Source of the DNA: DAOUKH01 sp965219875
GTDB lineage: Bacteria; Chloroflexota; Dehalococcoidia; SHYB01
NCBI GenBank assembly: GCA_965219875.1
Contig: CBDCOW010000006.1
Span: 372,001 to 436,000 of the forward strand
Reading direction: 5' to 3'
DNA: 64,000 bases
Shown: positions 1 to 8,514 of the stretch, one piece after another
Layout of the letters: each line of letters begins with the position of its first letter
How positions within the stretch are numbered: the first letter of the stretch is position 1
The notes under the pieces: generated by a model
Databases searched by the model: none
Told to the model about the DNA's origin: nothing
What the model saw: the letters and a program-made list of their open reading frames with translations, nothing else
Made by a program: the position numbers and the translations under genes

Positions 1-1
1 C

Positions 2-2581
2 GTCGACCTTGCAGACGTGCGCGCCCGCCTGATCGAGATCGACCACGGCGACGCGTCGGTGCAGGCGCTGACCGACACCAGCTTCTTCATCCGCACCGAG
101 TTCATCGAGGAAGATTTGCTGACCCGGCTCGCCGACGCCTTCGGGCCGCTTACGCCCTCGGGTTTCGAGCGCGCTTCCGACATGGCGGAGACGGTGCAGT
201 TCGTGGACACCGTCGCGGCGGACGACGTGCTCGAAGCCTTCGGCGACGAGCCCGCCGAAGGCACGCGCGTCGAGCCCGCGGGCGCCGACCGCTTCCTCGT
301 GGCCGCCCCCGGCACCGGCGCGGAGCGCCTGGCGGAACTCATCGCCGAATGGGAGTCGATCGGGACGGTAACCCATACGGACTTCGACGAGAACAGCTTC
401 GCCGAAGTCCTGACCTTCCCCGACGACGCCGACATGACCCAAGGGGAGGTGGACACGATACTAGCCGGCCTGGATCTCGGCGAGGACGAAGCTCTCCCAG
501 CCCAGGGTAACGACACCAAGGGCGCAGCAGGGGTCGTGACCGCCATCGTCGAGACTCCAACCACGCTCTTCACCGCCGCGCAGGACCTCGCAGCGGAGGA
601 CGCGACGGCCTTGATCGACACGCTCGTAGGGCGCTTCGGCGACGTCGAGCGCGCCCCAGTCGACCTCGCGCAGGACCCCATCTTCATCCTGGACTTCAGC
701 GAAACCGTCACCCTCGAACAGGTGCTCGAAGCCCTCGTCATCCTGCCCCTCACCGCAGCCGCGGGCGAGGGTGTCTCGGTCACGCCGCGGGAGAGCGGTG
801 AGTTCCTGTTGCAAGGCGAAGAGCTCGGCGTCAACGCCGACATCGCCGCGGCGGACATCGAGAACGCCCTCGGCACCATCGAGTGGCGCGGCTTCGGCGG
901 AGAGGGCGACCTCGCGCTCTCGCTCGACCTTGGCACGCCCATAGTCAACACCTTCGACTTCGACGGAGAGGTCCGCGCCCAAGGGCGGGCCGATCTCACG
1001 TCGTCGCTGCTGAGCGAGAACCGCTTCGGCGGCCTCGACGCCGCCATCACCGAGGAGGAGCTTACGGGCCTGGTTCAAGGGCTCCAGCTACGCTTCGGCT
1101 CCGCCGAGTTGACCACGTTCGATCCGGCGGACGACCTGGCCATATCCATCACGTTCCCCGAAACGGTGGACGTCGACTTGGACACCCTGCGGGCGGAGAT
1201 CAGCCTGCTCGGCCTCGACGAGGTTGCCGCGATGGAGACGGACGGGAGCTTCGTCCTGCTGGGCGAGGGCCTGTCCGAAGCGACGCAGCAGCAGGTGCTC
1301 GACGACCTCACGGTCCGTTTCGGCGAGTTCGAGCAGGAGCCGGTCCCGGTGAATCCGGGGGCGGCCTTCATCGTCGATTTCGGCCCCAGCTACGGCACCA
1401 ACGTCGTCGCGGAGGCCGTCGCCGAGGCGAGCGACGGGGCAGCGTCGAGCGTGCCGCGACTCTTCGGCGGGTACGTGGTCTTCGGCCACGACGCGGCGGA
1501 ACTCAGCGACACCATCGTCGCCGCGGTCGAGGAGGCGCTGGGGCCAACGGAGACCGGGCCGCTCGACCTGACCGTGGAGGGGCTCTTCACCGTCCGGCTC
1601 ACCGATGCCGACCAGTCCGCTCAGGCCGTGCGAAACCTTCTGGTCATTCAGCAGGACGGGCCGAACCAGTTCTTCCTCGGAGCTAACCGGCTGAGCTCGG
1701 AGCAGCAGGGGTTGGTCCTGTCCACGCTGCGGGGCGAGTTCGGGGAGATCGTCGCCACCGGCCTCAACTTCTCCACGCACGTCGCGCAGACGCTGGTCTT
1801 CGAGCGCCCCGTCTCCCCTGAGGCCGTAGTAAACGAGCTCGACGACGTGGGTTACGTCGACCTGACGGCGGAGGCCCGGGGCGACGGTATCTTCATCCGC
1901 GGCAGCCGCGCCGAGTCCGACGGGCGCAGCGTGCTGCTCGCCGCGCTCGGCAGCGTCGCTCCCATCAACACCGACGCCGTGGACTTCACCTCGGTGGACG
2001 CGGAGATCGCCAAGCGCAGCATCCTCAACACGTTCTGGGCCGTGCTCGCGGGCACGGTGGGCATCCTGCTCTACATCTGGTGGGCCTTCCGCCGCATCCC
2101 GCGCTCGTACCGTTACGGCCTCGCCGCCATCGTGGGGTTGAGCCACGACGTGCTGATCGTGCTCGGCCTCTACGGACTGCTGACTAAGTTCACCGGCGTC
2201 GAGATCAACTCGCTGATGATCGTCGGCATTCTGGCGGTCATCGGCTATAGCGTGAACAACACCATCGTGGTCTTCGACCGCATCCGCGAGAACGTGGTGA
2301 AGAGCCCTGGCAGGCCATTCGAGACCTCGGTCAACATCAGCCTCAACGAGACCCTGACGCGGAACCTCAACACCACGCTGACCACCGCCGCCGCCATCCT
2401 CGCCGTCTTGCTCTTCGGCGGCGAGACCATCCGCGACTTCATGGGCATCCTGCTGACCGGCGTGATCGCGGGGGCCTATAGCTCCCTCATGCTCGCGCCG
2501 AACATTCTCGTGGCGGCGGAGAAGGGCGAGCTGCCCAAACTCCGGATTCCCTTCAGGTCTCGCCGGACCGCCGCCGCGTAG
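2..2581 (+). CDS. secF: SecF-type protein translocase subunit with expanded repeat region (5' partial)
   Basis: The reading frame is open to the left edge, so the N-terminus is missing. The last ~190 residues are a SecF membrane domain: about five transmembrane segments, the GYSVNNTIVVFDRIREN signature (around 2240-2290) and the LTRNLNTTLTT segment. SecD/SecF use proton motive force to help preproteins cross and leave the Sec channel. The roughly 650 residues before it are far longer than the usual SecF periplasmic loop. They look like several degenerate copies of a ~70-100 residue unit, each with a hydrophobic strand, a helix and endings such as RFGDVE, RFGSAE, RFGEFE and EFGEIV. The Asp normally found in the SecF signature (GYSxND) is Asn here. 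No secD is visible; it may lie to the left. The family is clear from the C-terminus; the N-terminal role is unknown. Confidence 0.85.
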   Translation, partial: VDLADVRARLIEIDHGDASVQALTDTSFFIRTEFIEEDLLTRLADAFGPLTPSGFERASDMAETVQFVDTVAADDVLEAFGDEPAEGTRVEPAGADRFLVAAPGTGAERLAELIAEWESIGTVTHTDFDENSFAEVLTFPDDADMTQGEVDTILAGLDLGEDEALPAQGNDTKGAAGVVTAIVETPTTLFTAAQDLAAEDATALIDTLVGRFGDVERAPVDLAQDPIFILDFSETVTLEQVLEALVILPLTAAAGEGVSVTPRESGEFLLQGEELGVNADIAAADIENALGTIEWRGFGGEGDLALSLDLGTPIVNTFDFDGEVRAQGRADLTSSLLSENRFGGLDAAITEEELTGLVQGLQLRFGSAELTTFDPADDLAISITFPETVDVDLDTLRAEISLLGLDEVAAMETDGSFVLLGEGLSEATQQQVLDDLTVRFGEFEQEPVPVNPGAAFIVDFGPSYGTNVVAEAVAEASDGAASSVPRLFGGYVVFGHDAAELSDTIVAAVEEALGPTETGPLDLTVEGLFTVRLTDADQSAQAVRNLLVIQQDGPNQFFLGANRLSSEQQGLVLSTLRGEFGEIVATGLNFSTHVAQTLVFERPVSPEAVVNELDDVGYVDLTAEARGDGIFIRGSRAESDGRSVLLAALGSVAPINTDAVDFTSVDAEIAKRSILNTFWAVLAGTVGILLYIWWAFRRIPRSYRYGLAAIVGLSHDVLIVLGLYGLLTKFTGVEINSLMIVGILAVIGYSVNNTIVVFDRIRENVVKSPGRPFETSVNISLNETLTRNLNTTLTTAAAILAVLLFGGETIRDFMGILLTGVIAGAYSSLMLAPNILVAAEKGELPKLRIPFRSRRTAAA

Positions 2582-2666
2582 CCGCTGACACCGCTGCCCC
2601 GCTGGCGGCATAATCTACCGGTGCGCCTCAGTCCGCGAGGCCGAAGGCGCGGGACTCCTTAGAGCC

Positions 2667-3629
2667 ATGCCGCGCGCCATTGCCATACTCAGCACGCCGG
2701 GAGGGGCGGCCGCCGTCTCCCTCCTGGCCATCATCAACCTTGTCGCGCTCAAGGTCACCGTCGGGCTGATCATCGGCAGCATCAGCGTCCTCTCCGACGC
2801 ACTGGATAGCGGGATGGACCTGCTCGGCGCGCTGTTCGCGTGGACGGCAGTGTCGTTCGCGGCCCGGCCCGCCGACCGGGACCACCCCTACGGCCACGGC
2901 AAGATCGAAAGCGTGAGCGGGATCGTCGAGGCGGCGCTCATCATCGTCGCGGCGGGCTTCATCACCTTCGAGGCCATCCGGCGGCTTGGCGGCGACCACG
3001 AGGTCAGCAACATCGAGCTCGGGATCGCCGCCACGGCGGTCTCTCTCGTCGTCAACGTCGCCGTCGCGCTCCACCTGCGCCGCGTGGCGCGAAGGACCGC
3101 ATCCCCCGCGCTGGAAGCGGCGGCGCGGCACCGCATGTCCGACATCGTGACGTCGGTCGGCGTGCTCACGGGTCTCGTACTCATCGGCGTGACGCCGTGG
3201 ACCTTCCTCGACTCGGCGGTGGCTTTGGGTGTCGCCGCGGTCATCACGTGGACGGGGCGCAACCTCTTCCTCAGCGCGTACCACGACCTGATCGACACGC
3301 GTCTCTCCAACGATGAGGAGGCCGCGATACGCGGCGTCCTCGATGAGCACGCCGGCGCGTTCATCTCGTACTCCGGGATGCGGACGCGGCGCTCGGGCAG
3401 GTCGCGCCTCGTCGATCTCAACCTCATGGTCCCGCGGGTGGAGAGCGTGGCTCGCGCCCACGACCTCGGCGACTCCATCGAGGCCGGCATCCACGAAGCG
3501 CTCCCCGGCTCGATCGTCACCATCCACATCGACCCGTGCGATACACCGCGCGACCGATGCGACGCGGAGTGCCCGGCGGCCGCGCTGCCGCTGTGCCGCG
3601 CAACTCAACCCGCCGGCGAACGGACCTAG
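2667..3629 (+). CDS. Cation diffusion facilitator (CDF) family transporter
   Basis: 320 aa. CDF proteins export divalent metals (Zn, Mn, Fe, Co) in exchange for protons across the inner membrane. The membrane domain shows the metal-site segments SDALDSGMD in helix 2 and HPYGHGKIE after helix 3, then a second pair of helices and a C-terminal cytoplasmic ferredoxin-like domain ending near HIDPCD. The tail is Cys-rich (CDTPRDRCDAECP ... PLC), which could be an extra metal-binding extension. ATG at 2667. The 3' end overlaps the convergent aminotransferase by 4 bp. The metal cannot be told from sequence alone. Confidence 0.9.
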   Translation: MPRAIAILSTPGGAAAVSLLAIINLVALKVTVGLIIGSISVLSDALDSGMDLLGALFAWTAVSFAARPADRDHPYGHGKIESVSGIVEAALIIVAAGFITFEAIRRLGGDHEVSNIELGIAATAVSLVVNVAVALHLRRVARRTASPALEAAARHRMSDIVTSVGVLTGLVLIGVTPWTFLDSAVALGVAAVITWTGRNLFLSAYHDLIDTRLSNDEEAAIRGVLDEHAGAFISYSGMRTRRSGRSRLVDLNLMVPRVESVARAHDLGDSIEAGIHEALPGSIVTIHIDPCDTPRDRCDAECPAAALPLCRATQPAGERT

Positions 3630-4510
3630 CCTTCCGCGGCGAGCCCCAACTCTTCGGCGACGAGACGACGGTAGTCCTGGGTAAGGGCGCGGGTGACCTC
3701 GCCCGGCGAGCCGCCGCCGATCGGGCGGCCGGCGAGCTCGGTCACCGGCATGATCTCGATCACCGAGTTCGTGACGAAGAGCTCGTCGGCCTGCTGCGCG
3801 AGGGCGAGGGGTATCCATCCTTGGGCGACCGTCATGCGGGGATCGGCCAAGGCGACGACGGCGCTGCGGGTGATGCCGGGCAGGAGGCCGCAGTCTGTGG
3901 CCGGGGTGAGCAGCACGCCACCCTTCACCACGAAGACGTTGGTCATGGCGCCCTCGGTAAGGCAGCCGCGCTCGTTGAGGATGAGGGCCTCGTCGGCGCC
4001 GCCGTCGGCCGCCTCGGCGCGGGCGACGAGGTTTTCGAGGTAGCTCAGGGTCTTGTGGGCGACCGTGACGGAGCGGTTGTAGCGTGCCCGTGAGGCCGCG
4101 ACGGCGCGCCAGCCGCGTTCGTAGTCGCGATCACGCGCCTCGGCGGGCGGCAGGGCGCTCGCGGTAACGAGAATCGTGGGCTCGCCGCGGGCGGGGAGCA
4201 CGGGCCCCGAGGCGGACTCGCCGGCGGTAACGGTGAGCCGGATCCGTGCATCGCTCAGGCGGTTCGCGGCGAGGGTCTCGTTCACGGCGCGAGCAAGCTC
4301 GCCAAGCCGGCCGTCAAGGGGCAGTCCAAGGTCGCGTGCGGAGCGGGCCAGCCGGTCCAGATGCTCGGAGGCGCGGAAGACGCCGCCCTGGTAGGCGCGC
4401 ATTGTCTCGAACAGCCCGTAGCCGTAGAGGAGGCCTTGGTCGTAGACCGACACGCGCGCTTCGCGCGCCGGGACGATGCGCCCATTGAGATAGACGAAGG
4501 ACTCGGTCAT
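3626..4510 (-). CDS. Class IV aminotransferase (branched-chain aminotransferase / aminodeoxychorismate lyase-like)
   Basis: 294 aa, fold-type IV PLP enzyme. It starts with the family pattern VYLNGRIVPAREARVSVYDQ and LLYGYGLFETMRAYQG. The PLP lysine is in VAHKTLSYLENLVARA, and the cofactor-binding LTEGAMTNVFVV and GLLPGITRSAV segments follow. Members transfer amino groups to branched-chain 2-oxo acids or D-amino acids, or cleave aminodeoxychorismate for folate. Sequence does not decide which. It lies 40 bp downstream of the hotdog thioesterase on the same strand, so the two may be co-transcribed. Confidence 0.85.
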   Translation of the reverse strand: MTESFVYLNGRIVPAREARVSVYDQGLLYGYGLFETMRAYQGGVFRASEHLDRLARSARDLGLPLDGRLGELARAVNETLAANRLSDARIRLTVTAGESASGPVLPARGEPTILVTASALPPAEARDRDYERGWRAVAASRARYNRSVTVAHKTLSYLENLVARAEAADGGADEALILNERGCLTEGAMTNVFVVKGGVLLTPATDCGLLPGITRSAVVALADPRMTVAQGWIPLALAQQADELFVTNSVIEIMPVTELAGRPIGGGSPGEVTRALTQDYRRLVAEELGLAAEG

Positions 4511-4550
4511 AGCCCCTCGATTCTAGTCCTTCCCGCCGCAGCGGCGGGGC

Positions 4551-4925
4551 TCAGCGCTGTTTGAACTTCGAGGGGTCGATTACGGCGCGCTCGTGGATGC
4601 CGGCGCCGATCTTCACGTCGCCGGACCAAGCCTCGACGTCGAAGATGAGGCGCCGCCCTTCCGTCCTGGCGAAGGACGCTTTAACGCGGACAGGCCCGCC
4701 GACGGCGTGGGGCGCGAGGTGGCGCACGTCGACGCGCGCGCCGACGGAGGTCAGACCCGCTTCCAGATGCTCCTGCATGAGGCGCAGGCTGACGCCCTCC
4801 ATGAGCCCGATCATCGCCGGCGTGGAGAGCATCTCAAGGGGGCCGGCATGGGTCACGCCCATACCGGGCTTGGTGGGCAACTCTTCCTCGCGGGCCGCGC
4901 CGGGGGGCAGCAGGTCATCGGGCAT
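4551..4925 (-). CDS. Hotdog-fold thioesterase, FlK-like
   Basis: 124 aa. The protein resembles the fluoroacetyl-CoA thioesterase (FlK)/YbgC-like group: an N-terminal beta strand, then LSTPAMIGLMEGVSLRLMQE with a Thr and a Glu placed like the FlK Thr/Glu pair, and VRHLAPHAVGGPVRVKASF with a His in the usual active-site strand. It probably hydrolyses a short or unusual acyl-CoA; the FlK-type substrate is not implied. It is the upstream gene of a likely two-gene unit with the class IV aminotransferase. Confidence 0.75.
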   Translation of the reverse strand: MPDDLLPPGAAREEELPTKPGMGVTHAGPLEMLSTPAMIGLMEGVSLRLMQEHLEAGLTSVGARVDVRHLAPHAVGGPVRVKASFARTEGRRLIFDVEAWSGDVKIGAGIHERAVIDPSKFKQR

Positions 4926-5396
4926 GTGGGCTCCTCTTCTCTCCGGGTAACCGGACGTTGCGGATAGCGGGCGCCTGAAGCTAGCACGGGGCCAAGCGAA
5001 GGGTCAAGGCGGGGCATCCGGTGGTGGGCAAGGGGGTTATGGCGCTCCCCCTGCGGGGAGGGGTTAGGGGAACGCCCCCGCCCCTCCCCTCCGGCCTCTC
5101 CCCCTCTGGAGACCTTTGCGCAACCCGTCTGCCGGCTGGAATACGGGTGGGGCGGGGAGGTCTGCCCCCCCCCGCTGGGAGAGGGTCGGGGTGAGGGCGG
5201 GGGGCGGGGAGGGGTGCGCCAACGTCAACGAAGCCCGCAACTCCCTCCCGTAAGGGTGCCCTTTGTGGGTGCCCGCTCCCCGCGTGCCAAGGCTTTGCAA
5301 AGGTCTCCAGAGGGACAGAGGTTCAGGGTGCTCACCAAAAGCGGAGGCCCCCGCCGCTGGCGGGGGCCTCCCCGTGCGTTGCCTTGTTTCGACTTC
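4926..5396. repeat. Intergenic repeat region with a 201-bp TIR-bounded MITE-like element
   Basis: No gene. The segment 5108-5308 begins GGAGACCTTTGCG and ends GCAAAGGTCTCC, the same terminal inverted repeat as the IS5-family element at 34852-36059. It carries no ORF and sits in a CCCCTCT/AGAGGG palindromic context. It is best read as a non-autonomous derivative. Its interior holds more GC-rich palindromes (CCGCTGGGAGAGG and similar). Confidence 0.65.
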
Positions 5397-7250
5397 CTAG
5401 AGGCCGATCTCGGTCAGGCGGGCGATGGCGCCGCGGGCGGCGTCGTACTGCTCCGTGCTCACCGGCACATAGTCCACGTCGGCCACGAGCTCCGGCGAGT
5501 TCTCGATGTAGAAGCGGACGAACTCACGGACCTGCGGCTTGTCCACCAGCGAGTCCACCCTCACGTAGATGAAGAGCGGCCTGGTGAGCGGGTAGTCGCC
5601 GGAGAGGATCGTCTCTTCGTTGGGAACGACGCCGTCCACGCCGAGGACCTTCAACTTGTCCTGGTTCTCCGCGTAGTAGGCGTACCCGAAGTAGCCCTTC
5701 GCGCCCTTCTCTCCGGAGATGCCCTGCACGAGCACGTTGTCGTCCGAGGAGGCGGTGTAGTCCGGGCGGGAGGCCCCCTCCGCGCCGACTACTTCGTCGG
5801 TGAAGAAGTCGAACGTGCCCGAGTCCACGTCAGGAGCGAAGATGGTCAGCTCTTCGTCGGGGAAGGAGGCGCGGACCTGGTTCCAGTTGTTGACCGTCGA
5901 GCCGGGCTCGTAGATCTTCTTCAACTCTTCGATGGTAAGCCCGTCGACGAAGTCGTTGTCCGGGTTGACCACGACGGAGAGGCCGTCCCAGCCCACCAGC
6001 ATCTCGACGAACTCGATGCCGTTGGCGGCACAGATCTCACGCTCGGAGCTCTTGATGGGGCGCGAGGCGTCGGAGATGTCGGTCTCGCCCGCACAGAAGC
6101 GCTTGAAGCCGCCGCCCGTGCCTGAGACGCCGACCTGCACGCGGACCTTCGGCGCCACCGAACGGAACTCCTCGGCCACCGCCTCGGAGATGGGGAAGAC
6201 CGTGCTCGAACCGTCGATGGCCACGTCGCCCGAGAGGCCCATTTCGATGTCGGGCAGGCCCAGGATGCGGGCGATGGCGCCGCGGGCGCTGTCGTACTGC
6301 TCCGTGCTCACCGGCACGTAGTCCACGTCGGCCACGAGCTCCGGCGCGTTCGCGATGTAGAACTTCACGAACTCAGCCACATGGGCCTTCTCGCTCAGCG
6401 ACGAGGTCCTCACGTAGATGAAGAGCGGCCTAGTGAGCGGGTACTCGCCGGTGAGGATCGTCTCTTCGTTGGGAACGACGCCGTCCACGCCGAGGACCTT
6501 CAGCTTGTCCTGGTTCTCCGCGTAGTAGGCGTACCCGAAGTAGCCCTTCGCGCCCTTCTCTCCGGAGATGCCCTGAACGAGCACGTTGTCGTCCGAGGAG
6601 GCGGTGTAGTCCGGGCGGGAGGCCCCCTCCTCGCCGACTACTTCGTCGGTGAAGAAGTCGAAGGTGCCCGAGTCCACGTCAGGGGCGAAAATGGTGAGTT
6701 CTTCGTCGGAAAAGGAGGCGCGGACCTGGTTCCAGTTGTTGACCGTCGAGCCCGGCTCGTAGATCTTCTTCAGTTCCTCGATGGAGAGCTCGTCCACAAA
6801 GTCGTTGTCCGGGTTGACCACGACGGAGAGACCGTCCCAGCCCACCAGCATCTCGACGAACTCGATGCCGTTGGCGGCACAGATCTCACGCTCGGAGCTC
6901 TTGATCGGGCGTGAGGCGTCGGAGATGTCCGTCTCGCCGGCGCAGAAGCGCTTGAAGCCGCCGCCCGTGCCGGAGACGCCCACCTGCACGCGGACCTTCG
7001 GCGCCACGCTGCGGAACTCCTCGGCGACCGCCTCGGAGATTGGGAAGACGGTGCTCGATCCGTCGATGTCCACGTCGCCGGAGAGGCTGCCGAGGTCGTC
7101 CTTGGCCGTCATGGCCTCTGTCGGCGCGACCGTTGGGTCCTCGCCGCCGCCGCAGGCGGCGACCACCAGCGCAACCACGGCCAACAGCACTGCGAGCATC
7201 GCCGGCTTGCTACGCAACAGCGTAAAAGCCGGGAAGCTGCGTTCCTTCAT
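5397..7250 (-). CDS. pstS: Tandem-domain phosphate-binding lipoprotein (PstS-PstS fusion)
   Basis: 617 aa using the ATG at 7250, which follows AAGGGGGGCACGAA. It has a lipoprotein signal (hydrophobic stretch then VVAACGGG). Two almost identical PstS domains follow, each starting SGDV(D/A)IDGSSTVFPIS and containing SGTGGGFKRFCAGETDI and DVDSGTFDFFTDEVVG, the phosphate-cage segments. The repeat period is about 283 residues (~849 bp), and the two halves differ at few positions. PstS delivers phosphate to the PstCAB ABC transporter, which is not in this window. A fused two-domain receptor with a single lipid anchor is unusual and implies recent internal duplication. A Pho-box-like array lies upstream at 7316-7365. 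Confidence 0.93.
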   Translation of the reverse strand: MKERSFPAFTLLRSKPAMLAVLLAVVALVVAACGGGEDPTVAPTEAMTAKDDLGSLSGDVDIDGSSTVFPISEAVAEEFRSVAPKVRVQVGVSGTGGGFKRFCAGETDISDASRPIKSSEREICAANGIEFVEMLVGWDGLSVVVNPDNDFVDELSIEELKKIYEPGSTVNNWNQVRASFSDEELTIFAPDVDSGTFDFFTDEVVGEEGASRPDYTASSDDNVLVQGISGEKGAKGYFGYAYYAENQDKLKVLGVDGVVPNEETILTGEYPLTRPLFIYVRTSSLSEKAHVAEFVKFYIANAPELVADVDYVPVSTEQYDSARGAIARILGLPDIEMGLSGDVAIDGSSTVFPISEAVAEEFRSVAPKVRVQVGVSGTGGGFKRFCAGETDISDASRPIKSSEREICAANGIEFVEMLVGWDGLSVVVNPDNDFVDGLTIEELKKIYEPGSTVNNWNQVRASFPDEELTIFAPDVDSGTFDFFTDEVVGAEGASRPDYTASSDDNVLVQGISGEKGAKGYFGYAYYAENQDKLKVLGVDGVVPNEETILSGDYPLTRPLFIYVRVDSLVDKPQVREFVRFYIENSPELVADVDYVPVSTEQYDAARGAIARLTEIGL

Positions 7251-7315
7251 TTCGTGCCCCCCTTGGCGCTTTGTGCCTTCTTTCACCATTGGCGCGATCA
7301 TGGTCGGCCCGGCGC

Positions 7316-7365
7316 GTTAACCCTCCACTAACGGACGGTTAACGGGGCATTAACTCTGTGTTAAC
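7316..7365 (-). promoter_or_regulatory. Pho-box-like array: five TAAC repeats at exact 11-bp spacing
   Basis: On the + strand TAAC occurs at 7318, 7329, 7340, 7351 and 7362, each 11 bp apart. Read toward pstS this is five copies of TTA(A/G)(C/T)N plus a 5-bp spacer. PhoB/PhoP-type winged-helix response regulators bind direct repeats with 11-bp periodicity, and Bacillus PhoP boxes are TTAACA-like. The array ends about 65 bp upstream of the pstS start codon, so phosphate-responsive control is likely. It also lies about 20 bp upstream of the ruvB promoter on the other strand. Confidence 0.7.
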
Positions 7366-7382
7366 GAGTCCGCCAGGGCGTC

Positions 7383-7411
7383 CTTGACACTTCTAGAAGC
7401 GCTTCCTAGCA
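7383..7411 (+). promoter_or_regulatory. Sigma-70-like promoter for ruvB
   Basis: A perfect TTGACA at 7383-7388, a 17-bp spacer and TAGCAT at about 7406-7411 precede ruvB. Transcription would start near 7418. That places the upstream in-frame codons (7384, 7411) at or before the start site and supports the ATG at 7477 as the true start. Confidence 0.55.
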
Positions 7412-7476
7412 TGGCCTTGGAACGCGGCCGGGACGGGCCGCGCTATCCGGTTACCCCCGAACGCAGCCAAGGGCGG

Positions 7477-8514
7477 ATGCAAGAGCGCATCGTTTCAGCC
7501 AAGCCCCGGTCCGAGGACACCAAAGCCGAGGCGACCCTGCGTCCCCGGGCGTTGGAGGAGTACGTCGGCCAAGAGGAGGTGAAGGACAACCTGCGGATCA
7601 GCGTGCTCGCGGCACGAAAGCGGGAGGAGCCGCTGGACCACGTGCTGCTCTACGGGCCGCCCGGCCTGGGCAAGACGACGCTCGCCAACATCATCGCGGC
7701 GGAGATGGGGGTGAACATCCGCATCACGTCGGGCCCCGCCGTCGAGCGACCCGGCGACATGGCGGCGATCCTCACGAATCTCAAGAAGCACGATGTGCTG
7801 TTCATCGACGAGATCCACCGCCTGAGTCGGGGCGTCGAGGAGATCCTCTACCCCGCCCTGGAAGATTTCGCCCTCGACATCGTGATCGGCAAGGGCCCCA
7901 CGGCGCGCAGCATCCGGCTCAAGATCCCGCCCTTCACCCTCGTGGGCGCCACCACCCGCTACGCCATGATGAGCGCACCGCTGCGGGACCGCTTCGGCGC
8001 CGTCTACCGCCTCGACTTCTATTCGCCGGAGGCCATCGAGCTGATCGTGTCGCGCTCCGCGGCTATTTTCGGCCTCAGCGCCCACCCCGACGCTATCGCC
8101 GAAATCGCCGCCCGCTCCCGAGGCACGCCCCGCGTGGCCAACCGCCTGCTCAAGCGCGTCCGCGACTACGCTCAGGTCATGGGCGACGGCACCCTCGACG
8201 CGGCCATCAGCCGCGAGGCCCTGGACCGCATGCAGGTCGACCGCCGCGGCCTCGAAAAGATGGACCACCGCGTCCTCGGCGCCGTGATCGACCGCTTCGA
8301 GGGCGGGCCGGTAGGCATCGAGACCCTCGCGACCTCCCTCAGCGAGGAGGCGGACACGATCATGGATGTCTACGAGCCATACCTCATCCAGCTCGGCTTC
8401 ATCCAACGCACCCCCAGGGGGCGCATCGCCACGCGCCTCGCCTACGAGTACCTCGAGCGGCCCTACCCCGAATCAGGCGGCCCCTCGAACCAGCCGACCC
8501 TTTTCGAGGAGTAG
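7477..8514 (+). CDS. ruvB: Holliday junction branch migration ATPase RuvB
   Basis: 345 aa from ATG 7477 (MQERIVSAKPRSED), which matches the usual RuvB N-terminus; longer in-frame extensions overlap the promoter. Family hallmarks are LRPRALEEYVGQEEVKDNL, Walker A GPPGLGKTTLA, Walker B LFIDEIHRL, the sensor region GATTRYAMMSAPLRDRFG, and the C-terminal winged helix with GPVGIETLATSL and GFIQRTPRGR. RuvB is the hexameric motor that drives branch migration of Holliday junctions with RuvA and RuvC, neither of which is present here. It ends in a 234-bp tandem repeat region. Confidence 0.97.
   Translation: MQERIVSAKPRSEDTKAEATLRPRALEEYVGQEEVKDNLRISVLAARKREEPLDHVLLYGPPGLGKTTLANIIAAEMGVNIRITSGPAVERPGDMAAILTNLKKHDVLFIDEIHRLSRGVEEILYPALEDFALDIVIGKGPTARSIRLKIPPFTLVGATTRYAMMSAPLRDRFGAVYRLDFYSPEAIELIVSRSAAIFGLSAHPDAIAEIAARSRGTPRVANRLLKRVRDYAQVMGDGTLDAAISREALDRMQVDRRGLEKMDHRVLGAVIDRFEGGPVGIETLATSLSEEADTIMDVYEPYLIQLGFIQRTPRGRIATRLAYEYLERPYPESGGPSNQPTLFEE

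Noticed and set aside
1088..2611. 507-aa open frame antisense to the secF gene
   Set aside because: It has shadow composition from GC-rich third positions and no family motif; secF is clear on the other strand.
4551..4925. Fluoroacetate-resistance role for the FlK-like thioesterase
   Set aside because: Similarity is at fold and motif level only, with no organofluorine genes nearby.
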